Below are positions 16,901-25,917 of a DNA stretch of 62,319 nucleotides, in pieces (the first letter of the stretch is position 1; every line of letters begins with the position of its first letter). The stretch lies in assembly GCA_016933175.1 (NCBI GenBank), contig JAFGBK010000025.1, positions 1-62,319 of the forward strand, in the 5' to 3' direction. This stretch comes from Candidatus Krumholzibacteriota bacterium. GTDB taxonomy: Bacteria; Krumholzibacteriota; Krumholzibacteriia; JACNKJ01. Made by a program: the position numbers and the translations under genes. Below the pieces are notes generated by a model. That model saw only the letters and a program-made list of their open reading frames with translations, did no database searches and was not told the origin of the DNA.

Positions 16901-18138
16901 GGCGGCCGCTCGGCGTCGTGATCCTGTCCCAGTACTTCCACCCCGAGGTGGGCGCCACCCAGACGCGCGCCCGCGAGCTGGCCCGCGCCTTCACCCGCGC
17001 GGGCCACCGCGTGACGGTCATCGGCGAGTTCCCCAACCACCCCCACGGGGTGATCCCCGCCTCCTATCGCGGGAAGCTCTACGAGTGGGACGCGCTGGAC
17101 GGCTTCCGCGTCCTGCGCGTGCGCGTGGCGGCCAGCCCCGTCAAGAGCTTCCGCACGCGCCTGGCCTTCTACGCATCCTACGCGTTCATGGCCGCGCTCG
17201 CGGGCTGCAAGCGCCTGGGCCGCGTGGACCTGGTGCTCGCGACCAGCCCGCCCCTGCCCGTGGCCGCGGCGGGGCTGGCCCTGGCCGACCTGCGCCGCGC
17301 GCCCTTCGTCATGGACGTGCGCGACCTGTGGCCCGACGCCGCCGTGGCCCTGGGCGAGCTGAGCCGGCCCTGGATGATCCGCGCCGCGGCGCGCCTGGAG
17401 CGCCGGCTCTACCGGCGCGCCCTCCTGGTCACGGCCGTCACGCGGGGCTTCGTGGAGGCCATCGCGGCCAAGGGCATCGACCGCGCCAAGCTGCACTGGG
17501 CGCCCAACGGCACCTTGCCGGAGCTGTTCGCGCCCGAGCGCGGCGACGCCGGCCTGCGCGCGCGCCTGGGCCTGGAGGGCCGCTTCCTGGTGACCTTCGC
17601 GGGGCTCTTCGGCATCGCCCAGGGCATGGACTTCCTGCTGGACCTGGCGGCCAGCTACCGGGACGATCCGGGCATCGCCTTCCTCTTCCTCGGCGACGGC
17701 CCCCTGCGCGCCCGCATGGCGGCGCGGGCGAGCGAGGAGCGGCTGGACAACGTGGTGCTGCACCCCCAGGTGCCGCCGGAGGAGGCGGCGCCCTTCCTCA
17801 ACGCCTCGGACCTGCTGCTGGTGCCGCTTCGCGACGATCCCGTCTTCGCCACCTTCGTACCCAGCAAGCTCTTCGACTTCCTGGCCTGCCGGCCGCCGGT
17901 GCTGCTGGCGGTGCCGGGCGAGGCCGAGGCCATCCTGCGCGAGAGCGGAGGCGGCGTGGCGGCCCGCCCCGAGGATCTCGCCTCTTTCCGGTCCACCATC
18001 GAGGCGGTGCGCGCGGACCCGGCCGCGGCGGCGCGCATGGGCGAGGCCGGCCGGCGCTTCGCCGTGTCGCGCTTCGCGCGGCCGCGCATCATGGACGAGC
18101 TGGTGGACGCCGTCGAGGCGAGGCTGGCAGCGCGCTGA
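16897..18138 (+). CDS. GT4-family glycosyltransferase (WbuB-like)
   Basis: 413 residues. It begins PLGVVILSQYFHPEVGATQTRARELA, the N-terminal acceptor-side pattern of WbuB-type enzymes that add amino sugars (typically FucNAc-like) in O-antigen or capsule assembly. Also seen are VMDVRDLWPDA, WAPNGT, and FVPSKLFDFLACRPPVLLAV, the donor-site region in which Lys replaces the usual second Glu context. It is translationally coupled to the GT4-GT4 fusion through GTGA and probably acts on the same glycan. The exact sugar is not determinable from sequence. Confidence 0.9.
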   Translation: MRRPLGVVILSQYFHPEVGATQTRARELARAFTRAGHRVTVIGEFPNHPHGVIPASYRGKLYEWDALDGFRVLRVRVAASPVKSFRTRLAFYASYAFMAALAGCKRLGRVDLVLATSPPLPVAAAGLALADLRRAPFVMDVRDLWPDAAVALGELSRPWMIRAAARLERRLYRRALLVTAVTRGFVEAIAAKGIDRAKLHWAPNGTLPELFAPERGDAGLRARLGLEGRFLVTFAGLFGIAQGMDFLLDLAASYRDDPGIAFLFLGDGPLRARMAARASEERLDNVVLHPQVPPEEAAPFLNASDLLLVPLRDDPVFATFVPSKLFDFLACRPPVLLAVPGEAEAILRESGGGVAARPEDLASFRSTIEAVRADPAAAARMGEAGRRFAVSRFARPRIMDELVDAVEARLAAR

Positions 18139-18219
18139 GGGCGCGGACCCGGTCGACCGGCCGCCGCCGGCGCGTGCGCTCCGCATCCGCGCCGCCAGGC
18201 GAATCCGCGCGCCGCGGCG

Positions 18220-19749
18220 TCAGCGGCCGGGCGCCGGGCTCTCGCCGGCGAAGACGGGCAGGAAGGCCAGCAGCAGCCGCACGCCGAAGCCATTGGGCAC
18301 CGCGGGCGTCAGGTCGCGCTCCCTGAGGGTGTGGACGGCGCCGGCGATATCCAGGTGGATCCACGGCCGCTCCCCCACGAAGCGCTCGAGGAACTTCCCG
18401 GCGATGCTGGCGCCGCCGTAGCGTCCGCCGGAGTTCTTCAGGTCGGCCACCTCGCTCTCCAGCTTCTCGGCGTACTCCGCGAAGAGGGGCAGGGGCCACA
18501 GGCGCTCCCCCACGTGTTCGCCGCAGACCTGGAGGGGTACCTGCCAGGCGGCGCCGGCGGCGTTGGCCATCATGCCGGCGGCCTCGCCGCCGAGGGCGAT
18601 GGTGCAGGAGCCGGTCAGGGTGGCCACGTCGATGATCAGGTCGGGATCGAAGGTGCCGGCGTAGTCCAGCGCGTCGGCGAGTAGGAGGCGGCCCTCGGCG
18701 TCGGTGCTGATGACCTCCACCGAGAGGCCACTCCGCGTGGCGAGGATGTCGCTGGGCCGGTAGGCGGCGCCGTCCGGCATGTTCTCGACGGCGGGAACCA
18801 GGCCCACCACGCGCAGGGGCAGGTCGCGCCCGGCCAGGACCCGGAAGACACCGAGGACGGCCGCGGCGCCGCCCATGTCCGCCTTCATCTCCGGCATCTT
18901 GTCGGCGGTCTTGATCGTGAGCCCGCCGGAGTCGAAGGTGACGCCCTTGCCCACGAGGCAGAGTGTGCGCGCGGGCCGTTCGATGGCCTGCGGCTGGTAC
19001 TCGAGCACCACCAGGCGCGAGGGCTCGGCGCTGCCACGGCCCACGGCCAGCAGGGCGCCGAAGCGCTCGGCGGCAAGGGCGTCCTCGTCCAGGACGCGGC
19101 AGGCGATGCGTCCGCCCGAGCCGGCGGCGATGCGCTCGGCCTCCGCGGCCAGGCGGCGCGGCGTCACCTCGCTGGCCGGCGCGCCCTCGAGGTCGCGGGC
19201 GTAGAGGGTGGCCGCCGCGTCTGCCTCGGCGCGCGCGGCCTCCGCTTCCAGGGCGGCGAGATCGGCGCCGGCCGGCGCTAGGAGGGAGACGGCATCCAGC
19301 CGGTGAGCGCGCCGGGACTCCTCGCTGATGTAGCGGTCGTACCGGTAGCCGGCCAGCGCCAGGGCCGCCACCAGTTCGCCCGCGTGGGCGCCGGCGGGCA
19401 GGATGAACGCGGCCCGCCGGGCGGACTCGCCGGCGAGTAGCTTCCGGGCGGCGGCGCCTGCCGCGCGCCAGGCGCGGGGATCCAGCTCCCCGCGCGGTCC
19501 CAGGCCCGCCAGGATCCAGCGGGCGGGCGTGCGGGCGCCGTAGACCAGCTTGGCGGCGCCGCGCGCGCCGGCGAAGTCGCCGAGATCGCGCACGCGATCC
19601 AGGAGCGCCGCGTCGGCGGCGGCGGCGCCGCCGAGGTCCGGCGCCTCGCCCGCGCAGGCGAAGACCACCACGTTCTCGTGGCCGTCAAGGTGGCTGGCAG
19701 GCGCGAGGCCGTCTCCTCCGTCCGCGATGGTCGCGATCGTTATCTTCAT
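18220..19749 (-). CDS. pepA: Leucyl aminopeptidase, M17 family
   Basis: 509 residues, full length for this cytosolic hexameric zinc/manganese aminopeptidase that removes N-terminal residues from peptides. Seen: VGKGVTFDSGGLTIKTADKM (about 264-284) with the metal and catalytic Lys/Asp residues, MKADMGGAAAVLG, and STDAEGRLLLADAL around 346-359. The usual NTDAEGRL has Ser here instead of Asn, which does not touch the metal ligands. The ATG has AAGGAGG upstream and overlaps the ccsA stop (ATGA), placing pepA last in a resB-ccsA-pepA operon. A functional link to cytochrome assembly is not evident. Confidence 0.95.
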   Translation of the reverse strand: MKITIATIADGGDGLAPASHLDGHENVVVFACAGEAPDLGGAAAADAALLDRVRDLGDFAGARGAAKLVYGARTPARWILAGLGPRGELDPRAWRAAGAAARKLLAGESARRAAFILPAGAHAGELVAALALAGYRYDRYISEESRRAHRLDAVSLLAPAGADLAALEAEAARAEADAAATLYARDLEGAPASEVTPRRLAAEAERIAAGSGGRIACRVLDEDALAAERFGALLAVGRGSAEPSRLVVLEYQPQAIERPARTLCLVGKGVTFDSGGLTIKTADKMPEMKADMGGAAAVLGVFRVLAGRDLPLRVVGLVPAVENMPDGAAYRPSDILATRSGLSVEVISTDAEGRLLLADALDYAGTFDPDLIIDVATLTGSCTIALGGEAAGMMANAAGAAWQVPLQVCGEHVGERLWPLPLFAEYAEKLESEVADLKNSGGRYGGASIAGKFLERFVGERPWIHLDIAGAVHTLRERDLTPAVPNGFGVRLLLAFLPVFAGESPAPGR

Positions 19750-21602
19750 GCCCGTCCTCCTTCGTCGCGCGCGTGCGGATCGGCGTCGGGCTCCCAGGAC
19801 CGGCGGCTCTCGAACTCCCAGGAGACCAGCAGCAGCGCCGCCATGCCCAGGGCGGCGAGCCCCACCCAGTTCGGCACGGAGGCCAGCTCGCCGCCGGCGT
19901 AGGAGTGCAGGCCGCTGAGGAAGTAGTTGACGCCGAAGTAGGTCATGATGACGGCGGCGATGGCCGCGAAGCTGCCGGCCGCCGTGGGCCAGGGCCGGGC
20001 CAGCCCGGGCAGGAAGCGGAAGTGGGCCACGGCCGCGTAGACGAGGATGCTCACCAGGCTCCAGGTCTCCTTGGCGTCCCACCCCCAGTAGCGTCCCCAG
20101 GACTCGTTGGCCCAGACGGCGCCGAGCACGGTGCCGACGCTGAGCAGGGCCAGGCCGGCCAAGAGCACGCGCTGGTGCACCCCGTGCAGGCGGCCGATGG
20201 CGGCGCGCAGGGGCGCGCGGTCGGGCCCCTTGCCCAGGTGGAGCAGGAGGACGACGGCGGCCAGGAGCGCCGACAGCCCGAGGAAGCCGTAGCTGGCCGT
20301 CACCACGGTGACGTGGATGATGAGCCAGGGCGAGTCCAGCACCGGCACCAGGGGGCCGATGGCGGGATCGAAGAAGGCCAGCAGGCTCACGCCCAGCACG
20401 CCGGCCGTGAGCAGCGCGCCCAGGGCGGCGACGAGGCCGGTGCGCTCGCGCCGCTCGAAGAGCAATCCCGTCAGAGCGACGATGAGACTGATCCAGACGA
20501 GGGTCTCGTAGCCGTTGCTCAGCGGCGCGCGGCCCGCCGCCAGCCAGCGCAGGACGAAGCCGCCCAGCTCGGCCAGGAAGGCCAGGGCCAGCAGCAGGAC
20601 GCCCGCCAGGTAGAGGGGGTGGCGCAGCGTGTAGCCGCTCTCGCGCCGACCGGCGAGAGCCGCGAGGTAGACGCCCAGCAGCAGGATGCCCGCCACCAGG
20701 TAGGGCCAGATGACGCGGCGGAAGGGCGCCGTGCGGTTGAGCAGGAGCTCGGCGCCCAGGGCCGCCGGCGACGGGATGACGGCGGCGCCGTGCTCGTGCT
20801 GCAGCGCCTGGTGGGCATCGGCGGCGGCGATGATGGCCGCCTCGTCGCCCGCGGCCAGGGCGTCCAGGAGCATCGCGTTGGCCGCGAGGAAGGGCGCGCG
20901 GTCCTCGGGTCCGAGGCGCGCCGCCAGCTCCTCGATGCCGAGCCAGGCGCGCCGGGGATCGCCCGGCAGCGGGTACAGGCGCAGCGTGGCCTGCCGCGTG
21001 GTCATCAGGAAGAGCTGCGCGCGCTCGTTGAAGCTCAGCAGCATGCGCTGGGCGCGGCGCAGATCGCGGTTGGGGGTGCGCAGGGCCTCGTCCACGGCGG
21101 CGCGCAGGCGGTAGCCGCCGTCCTCGTCGACGAGGCGGGCGGCGCTGACGTGGGTGGCGTCGGGGTCCAGGCCGAGGCGGGCCTTGAGCTCGGCGCTGCG
21201 CACGGCGATCACCGGGCGGTCCCACCAGGCGCCGGGATCGAGGGCCCAGCCGAGCACGAGATCCAGGGGATCTCGCCCCCCGAAGCGCTCGCTGCGCGTG
21301 ACCTTGATGGCCAGCTCGCGGCTGAGGGTGTCCAGGGGCTTCATGCGTCCCTGGTAATCCTGCACGAGCAGGGGGCGCAGGGCGGCGCGCGCGGGAGGCG
21401 TCAGCGCGAGCGCGTCGCCCTGCGCCGGGCCGGCGGCGGCGCTGTCCGGCGACGGCGACGACCCGGCATCCGCCGTCGCGACGACGGGGGACGCGAGCGC
21501 GAGCGCCAGCAGCAGCGCGGCCAGGGCCGACGGGACGGCCGCTCGCTGCCGGGCGGCCGGCGTCCCGCGTCGCCTCGCGGCGCCGCACCCACGCCGCCTC
21601 AC
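19746..21602 (-). CDS. ccsA: Cytochrome c biogenesis protein CcsA/ResC
   Basis: 618 residues. The C-terminal half carries multiple transmembrane helices and the WWD haem-handling motif WGRYWGWDAKETW (about 498-510), with conserved His residues in LIIHVTVVTASYG and LHGVHQRV. It is the haem-export/ligation partner of ResB in system II cytochrome c maturation. The first 270 residues are an extra domain: a signal-like hydrophobic segment at about 20-45 followed by a soluble helical region (QDYQGRMKPLDTLSRELA). That segment recalls the periplasmic region found in fused Bacteroidota/Epsilon-type CcsBA proteins. The GTG start overlaps the resB stop (GTGA). Confidence 0.93.
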   Translation of the reverse strand: MRRRGCGAARRRGTPAARQRAAVPSALAALLLALALASPVVATADAGSSPSPDSAAAGPAQGDALALTPPARAALRPLLVQDYQGRMKPLDTLSRELAIKVTRSERFGGRDPLDLVLGWALDPGAWWDRPVIAVRSAELKARLGLDPDATHVSAARLVDEDGGYRLRAAVDEALRTPNRDLRRAQRMLLSFNERAQLFLMTTRQATLRLYPLPGDPRRAWLGIEELAARLGPEDRAPFLAANAMLLDALAAGDEAAIIAAADAHQALQHEHGAAVIPSPAALGAELLLNRTAPFRRVIWPYLVAGILLLGVYLAALAGRRESGYTLRHPLYLAGVLLLALAFLAELGGFVLRWLAAGRAPLSNGYETLVWISLIVALTGLLFERRERTGLVAALGALLTAGVLGVSLLAFFDPAIGPLVPVLDSPWLIIHVTVVTASYGFLGLSALLAAVVLLLHLGKGPDRAPLRAAIGRLHGVHQRVLLAGLALLSVGTVLGAVWANESWGRYWGWDAKETWSLVSILVYAAVAHFRFLPGLARPWPTAAGSFAAIAAVIMTYFGVNYFLSGLHSYAGGELASVPNWVGLAALGMAALLLVSWEFESRRSWEPDADPHARDEGGRA

Positions 21603-23332
21603 GAGACCCTCTCCCCGGTGGCGGCCGGCGTCGCCAGACGGCGGACGAGGACCAGCGCGAAGCCCAGGGTCAGCAGGGCGTAGCCGATGTAGGTGGGCCA
21701 GCGGCCGGGATCGTGGCTGACCTGGAGGACCGTGCCACGCAGGTCCTCATCATAGGAGGCCTGGAAGTGCTTGTAGCCCCGGTGGGTGAAGGGATGGTTC
21801 ATCCAGACGCGCACGGGGCGGCCGGCGATGCCCCGCTCCGGGTCGACCAGCTGCAGCCGGCTCTCGTAGCCGGCGGGATTGTCGCTGCCGGGGTAGGTCT
21901 GCAGCCGGAACTCGTCGAGCCGGAGGCGGTAGGGCAGCGGCACGCGGCGCGGGCCGTAGGCCAGGTGCAGGTCGCGGCCGCCCAGGCGCAGCGCCGTGCC
22001 GCCGGGCCCGGCGGGGCCGCTCTCGTCGTAGCGCACGACGGCCTCGGCGAACCGGCCGGCGGCGTCCGCGACGCGCACGCGCAGGGCCGGCGGGTCGCCG
22101 GGATCCTCGCTCAGGACGGGCTCCAGGCGCGCGGCGGGCATGATCGCCACGGGCAGCAGGGCGAAGTCCCCGCCGCGCAGCAGGAGCTGCGGCGCCACCG
22201 TGAAGCTGTCGCCGGCGGCCACGGCCCGCACCGGCTCCCCCGTGTCCAGGTCCAGGACCTCCACGGCGAAGTTGGCGCGCGCCCGCAGCGGCCCGCCGGC
22301 GGCCAGGGCCAGGTCCAGCCGGCGCTCGTAGTCGTAGCGCAGCTCCACCTCGGGGACCGCGTCCCCGCCGCCCGCGTGCTCCATGGTGAAGTCGGGGAAG
22401 TAGGCGAAGAGGACGCGATCGCCCCGGCGTCCGTCGGGCGCCTCGACCTGCACGCGAAGCATGGGATTGGCCATGTCCCCGGGTTCGGGATTCTCCCCGC
22501 GCCGGGCGTAGTCCGCGTGGAACTCGACGATGCGGACGAACCAGCCGCCGCGCAGTCCGGCGCCGGCGTCCACCCCCGGCGTGACGGGCAGCGCGGCCGC
22601 CTCGCCGTTCACGCGCACGCTCAGGATGCCATAGGGCGCCGCCTCCGGCGCGACGGGCAGGGCGGCGCCGTCCAGGAAGTGCAGCCGCACACCGTCGATG
22701 ACGTTGCTCTCGCCGGCGCTCAGGTGCCGGTGCGCAACGCCGCCGTCCTCGGCCGTCGCGAAGCGCAGGGCGGGCCGGCCGCTGGCCGCGGGCACCAGGG
22801 CTTCGGCGTAATGCGGCCAGAAGCCTGTGACGGCGAGGTGATACTCCTCGCCGCCCGCGCGGAGCCGGTGGCGCTCGTCGGCGGGCCCGGCGCGCCACAG
22901 GCGCAGGGGCCGGGCGTCCCAGTCCCCGCCCGCGCCCAGGTGGACATGGTCGCGCGTGGACTGCATGGCGTCGGCGGTCTCGCCGACGCGGATGGCCAGG
23001 AAGCCCTCCTGCCCGAGGTGGCGGGTCAGCGCCGCGCTGGCGAGGATGACGAGGAACGAGAGGTGCAGCAGGAAGCCGCCCAGCTGCGCGGGACGGGATG
23101 GCAGCCGCAGGACGAGTGAGGCGATCAGGTTGAGGGCGAAGGCCGCCAGGAGGATCTCGAACCAGGCCGTCTCGTAGACGAGGGCCCGGGCGGCCGGGGT
23201 GCCCAGGCGGGCCTCGACGAAGGTGGCCGCGGCGACCGCCGCCGCCGCGGCCAGTCCGAGGATGACGGCGATCCGGAGAGATCCCAGCGCGCGGAGGAGG
23301 GCGCGCTTCCGGCCTGGCTCGCTCACGGGCAT
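21599..23332 (-). CDS. resB: Cytochrome c biogenesis protein ResB
   Basis: 577 residues. An N-terminal pair of helices (LRIAVILGLAAAAAVAAATF and a second near 65-85), a third around 95-110, a large periplasmic domain, and a C-terminal helix (YIGYALLTLGFALVLVRRL) match ResB/Ccs1. MNHPFTHRGYKHFQASYDED near the C-terminus is the family motif with a conserved His thought to bind haem. It works with CcsA to present haem to apocytochromes. I use the ATG at 23332 (GAGG upstream); an ATG at 23383 would add 17 residues and is possible. GTGA coupling to ccsA. Confidence 0.92.
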   Translation of the reverse strand: MPVSEPGRKRALLRALGSLRIAVILGLAAAAAVAAATFVEARLGTPAARALVYETAWFEILLAAFALNLIASLVLRLPSRPAQLGGFLLHLSFLVILASAALTRHLGQEGFLAIRVGETADAMQSTRDHVHLGAGGDWDARPLRLWRAGPADERHRLRAGGEEYHLAVTGFWPHYAEALVPAASGRPALRFATAEDGGVAHRHLSAGESNVIDGVRLHFLDGAALPVAPEAAPYGILSVRVNGEAAALPVTPGVDAGAGLRGGWFVRIVEFHADYARRGENPEPGDMANPMLRVQVEAPDGRRGDRVLFAYFPDFTMEHAGGGDAVPEVELRYDYERRLDLALAAGGPLRARANFAVEVLDLDTGEPVRAVAAGDSFTVAPQLLLRGGDFALLPVAIMPAARLEPVLSEDPGDPPALRVRVADAAGRFAEAVVRYDESGPAGPGGTALRLGGRDLHLAYGPRRVPLPYRLRLDEFRLQTYPGSDNPAGYESRLQLVDPERGIAGRPVRVWMNHPFTHRGYKHFQASYDEDLRGTVLQVSHDPGRWPTYIGYALLTLGFALVLVRRLATPAATGERVS

Positions 23333-23407
23333 CGTCCTCGCTTCCTGCGCGGCGCGGCGGCGCCGCAGCGACAGCGGGCTCATTCGCCGTCCGCCGCGCG
23401 GCCGGCC

Positions 23408-23436
23408 TTGCATCGCCGGCGCCGTCGAGGTAATAA
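23408..23436 (+). promoter_or_regulatory. Predicted promoter of the methyltransferase gene
   Basis: -35 TTGCAT at 23408-23413, -10 TAATAA at 23431-23436, spacer 17. Its -10 overlaps a -10 on the opposite strand (23432-23437), so the site may be bidirectional. Confidence 0.55.
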
Positions 23437-23461
23437 AGCACAGCGTCGAAAGGAGCTTCAA
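23432..23461 (-). promoter_or_regulatory. Predicted promoter of resB-ccsA-pepA
   Basis: -35 TTGAAG at 23461-23456, -10 TTTATT at 23437-23432, spacer 18. It shares its -10 DNA with the opposing methyltransferase promoter. Confidence 0.4.
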
Positions 23462-23463
23462 CC

Positions 23464-24150
23464 TTGGAGAATCGGAGCGCGCCATACCCCATCGTCCGCC
23501 TCGACGAGGCGCGGATCCGCCTCGTGCGGCTGCCGGGCCTGGCCGCGCCGCTGCGCCTGGCCGTGCCGCCCTCCCCCGACGCGCTGCTCGAGCGCATGGA
23601 CGTGGACGCGCCCGGCGCCGAGGAGCGCATCCCCTACTGGTCGGAGCTGTGGCCCAGCGCCGAGGGGCTGGCGCGCTTCCTCCTGGCCGGCCGCGGGCCG
23701 CGGCGCCCCGGCCGCGTCCTCGAGATCGGCTGCGGGCTGGGGCTGGTCGGGCTGGTCGCCCTGCGCCTGGGCTGGGACGCGACGCTGACGGACAAGGAGC
23801 CCGAGGCCGTCCGCTGGGCGCGCCGCAACCTCGCGCTCAACCACCTGCCGCCGGCGCGCGCGCGCATCCTGGACTGGCGCGACCCGCCGCACGAGCGCTG
23901 GGACACCATCCTCGCCGCCGACGTGCTCTACGAGCGCCCCTTCGGCGCCGCGCTGGCCGCCTTCTTCCAGTCGGCGCTGGCGCCCGGCGGCCGGGCCCTC
24001 GTGGCCGAGCCGGGCCGTCCCGTCGGCCAGCGCTCCCTGGCGGATCTCGGAGGATCCTTCGCGGTGCGCCCGCAGCCCGTCCGCACGGCGGGGGCCCGCG
24101 TGCGCGTGCTGGTCATCGAGCGCGCCGCGCCGGTGGCGCGCGGCCGCTAG
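23464..24150 (+). CDS. Class I SAM-dependent methyltransferase (methyltransferase 16-like)
   Basis: 228 residues. The Rossmann SAM-binding motif is VLEIGCGLGLVGLVA (85-99), followed by the acidic strand end in TLTDKEP and by DVLYERPF, the post-I region typical of small-protein or lysine methyltransferases related to ETFB-KMT/Nnt1 (Methyltransf_16/nicotinamide N-methylase-like). PYWSELWPSAEGLA upstream of motif I is also characteristic of that group. A protein substrate is likely but unidentified. The TTG start is supported by AAAGGAG eight bases upstream and a good promoter. The stop shares CTAG with the convergent phosphatase gene. Confidence 0.85.
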   Translation: MENRSAPYPIVRLDEARIRLVRLPGLAAPLRLAVPPSPDALLERMDVDAPGAEERIPYWSELWPSAEGLARFLLAGRGPRRPGRVLEIGCGLGLVGLVALRLGWDATLTDKEPEAVRWARRNLALNHLPPARARILDWRDPPHERWDTILAADVLYERPFGAALAAFFQSALAPGGRALVAEPGRPVGQRSLADLGGSFAVRPQPVRTAGARVRVLVIERAAPVARGR

Positions 24151-24980
24151 GTGTCGAAGCGCGGATCCAGCTCCAGGCCGGCCAGGAGCCAATCGTGGAG
24201 GCGGCCGTTGCTGGCGAGGATCTGCCGCCCCGACAGCGCGTCCTCGTGGCCGCGCAGGTCCGTGACGCGGCCACCGGCCGCGCGCACGAGGAAGCTGCCC
24301 GCGGCCACGTCCCAGGGATTGAGCCCCATCTCCCAGAAGCCGTCCAGGCGCCCGGCGGCCACGAAGGCCAGGTCCAGACAGGCGGCGCCCGCCCGGCGCA
24401 CGCCGCGCGTGGCGTGGAGCATGCGGTCCAGGTTGCGCAGGTTGACCTCGGCGCGCACGCTGCGCGAATCGGCGAAGCCCGTGGCCAGGAGCGCGTGGCG
24501 GGGCTCGCCGCGCGCGCTCACCCGCAGGGGCTCCCGGCGGCCGTCGGGCGTGTCCAGCCAGGCGCCGCCGCCCGCCCAGCCGTGGAAGGTCTCGGCCAGG
24601 CGCGGCGCGTGGATGGCGCCCAGCACGGGCGCGCGGTCGCGCACCAGGGCCACGGAGATGGCGAAGAAGGGGTGGCGGTAGGCGTAGTTGGTCGTGCCGT
24701 CCAGCGGATCGACGATCCAGGTCGGGCCGCCGGCGGCGCCGGTCCGCGCCCCCTGCTCTTCGCCCAGGAAGCCCGCGCCGGGCAGCAGCCCGTCGAGCAG
24801 GCGGGCCAGGCGCGCCTCGCTCTCCGTGTCCACCCAGGAGACCAGGTCGCGCTCCCCCTTCTCGGCCACGCGCTCCGGATCCAGGCCGCCGAAGTGGGCG
24901 AGCTGGAAGTCGCCCACCTCGCGCAGGCCTGCCAGCAGGCGCGCATGGCGTTCCTCGTCCCAGGGCAGGGATGCTTCCAC
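24147..24980 (-). CDS. Inositol monophosphatase-family phosphatase
   Basis: 277 residues. Seen: GEEQG (metal-binding Glu), VDPLDGTTNYAY (90-101, the Mg/Li site) and GLNPWDVAAGSFL (about 213-225). All three IMPase signatures are intact. Family members hydrolyse inositol-1-phosphate, histidinol phosphate or 3'-phosphoadenosine-5'-phosphate; sequence alone does not separate these. No histidine or sulfate genes are nearby. The GTG at 24980 is chosen over an upstream ATG because AAAGGAGG precedes it at good spacing. Own promoter at 25014-25043. Confidence 0.92.
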   Translation of the reverse strand: MEASLPWDEERHARLLAGLREVGDFQLAHFGGLDPERVAEKGERDLVSWVDTESEARLARLLDGLLPGAGFLGEEQGARTGAAGGPTWIVDPLDGTTNYAYRHPFFAISVALVRDRAPVLGAIHAPRLAETFHGWAGGGAWLDTPDGRREPLRVSARGEPRHALLATGFADSRSVRAEVNLRNLDRMLHATRGVRRAGAACLDLAFVAAGRLDGFWEMGLNPWDVAAGSFLVRAAGGRVTDLRGHEDALSGRQILASNGRLHDWLLAGLELDPRFDT

Positions 24981-24989
24981 GGGGCCTCC

Positions 24990-25018
24990 TTTCCTCGACC
25001 GGCCGGGGCTGCTAGGAT
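24990..25018 (+). promoter_or_regulatory. Predicted promoter of the MBL-fold gene
   Basis: -10 TAGGAT at 25013-25018 preceded by GGCTGC; -35 TTTCCT at 24990-24995 is weak; spacer 17. The -10 overlaps the opposing -10 at 25014-25019. Confidence 0.45.
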
Positions 25019-25043
25019 AGCGCCGCCGCTCACCCCGCGCCAA
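25014..25043 (-). promoter_or_regulatory. Predicted promoter of the phosphatase gene
   Basis: -35 TTGGCG at 25043-25038, -10 TATCCT at 25019-25014, spacer 18. CTAGGATAG at 25012-25020 provides -10 elements on both strands. Confidence 0.5.
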
Positions 25044-25054
25044 GGAGAGTCCGC

Positions 25055-25906
25055 ATGACCGCCTCGCGCGTCCACCGCGTCAGCGACGGCACCTTCCGCC
25101 TGGACGGCGGCGCCATGTTCGGCGTCGTGCCCCGCGTCCTGTGGGAGAAGGCGCGCCCGCCCGATGCGCGTAACCGCATCCTGCTCGGACTCAACTGCAT
25201 GCTCGTGGCGGGGCCGGACTACCTCGCCCTGGTGGACACGGGCCTGGGCGACAAGCGGGGCGCGCGCTTCGCGGACCTCTATGACGTGGACCGGAAGACG
25301 ACCCTGGCGGGCTCCCTGGCCGACCTCGACGTGGCGCCGGCGGACGTCACCCACGTCGTCCTCACCCACCTGCATTTCGACCACTGCGGGGGCAACATCC
25401 GTCGCAACGCCGCCGGCGAGCCCGCGCCCGCCTTCCCGAACGCCCGCCACTTCGTCCAGCGCGGCGAGTGGGAGGACGCCGCGCGCGGCGCGCCGGGCGC
25501 GGACGACTACCTTCCGGCGGGCCTGCGCGTCATCGAGGCGGCGGGTCTGCTGGACCTTGTGGACGGCGAGGCGTCGATCCTCCCCGGCCTGACGCTGTTG
25601 CCGACGCCGGGCCACACGCGCCACCACCAGTCCGTCCTCGTGCGGACGCCGCGCGGCGCGGTCCTGTTCGCCGGCGACCTGATCCCCACCGCCAGCCATC
25701 TCGCCCCCGCCTGGAACATGGCCTACGACCTCTACCCCGTCACGACGCGGGAGACCAAGGGCCGCGTCCTGGCGCGGCTGCGCGAGGAGGGCTGGCGCCT
25801 GTTCCTGGAGCACGAGCCGGGGCCCTGCTGCGGCGACGTGGCGTGGGTCCCCCACAAGGACGGGGAGCGGCCGGAGTTCCGGCCGCTCCCCTGCGAGTCG
25901 CTCTAG
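25055..25906 (+). CDS. MBL-fold metallo-hydrolase
   Basis: 283 residues. THLHFDHCGG gives the HxHxDH zinc-binding motif (His105, His107, Asp109, His110). Further ligands are expected in LPTPGHTRHHQSV and in FAGDLIPTASHLA, and the terminal HEPGP supplies a late His. The plan is that of small-molecule hydrolases such as quorum-quenching lactonases and the broader GloB/RNaseZ-like superfamily. The substrate cannot be assigned. The ATG has AAGGAGAG upstream. It stands alone, convergent with the GAPDH-like gene 11 bases away. Confidence 0.88.
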   Translation: MTASRVHRVSDGTFRLDGGAMFGVVPRVLWEKARPPDARNRILLGLNCMLVAGPDYLALVDTGLGDKRGARFADLYDVDRKTTLAGSLADLDVAPADVTHVVLTHLHFDHCGGNIRRNAAGEPAPAFPNARHFVQRGEWEDAARGAPGADDYLPAGLRVIEAAGLLDLVDGEASILPGLTLLPTPGHTRHHQSVLVRTPRGAVLFAGDLIPTASHLAPAWNMAYDLYPVTTRETKGRVLARLREEGWRLFLEHEPGPCCGDVAWVPHKDGERPEFRPLPCESL

Positions 25907-25917
25907 GCGCCCGCGCC

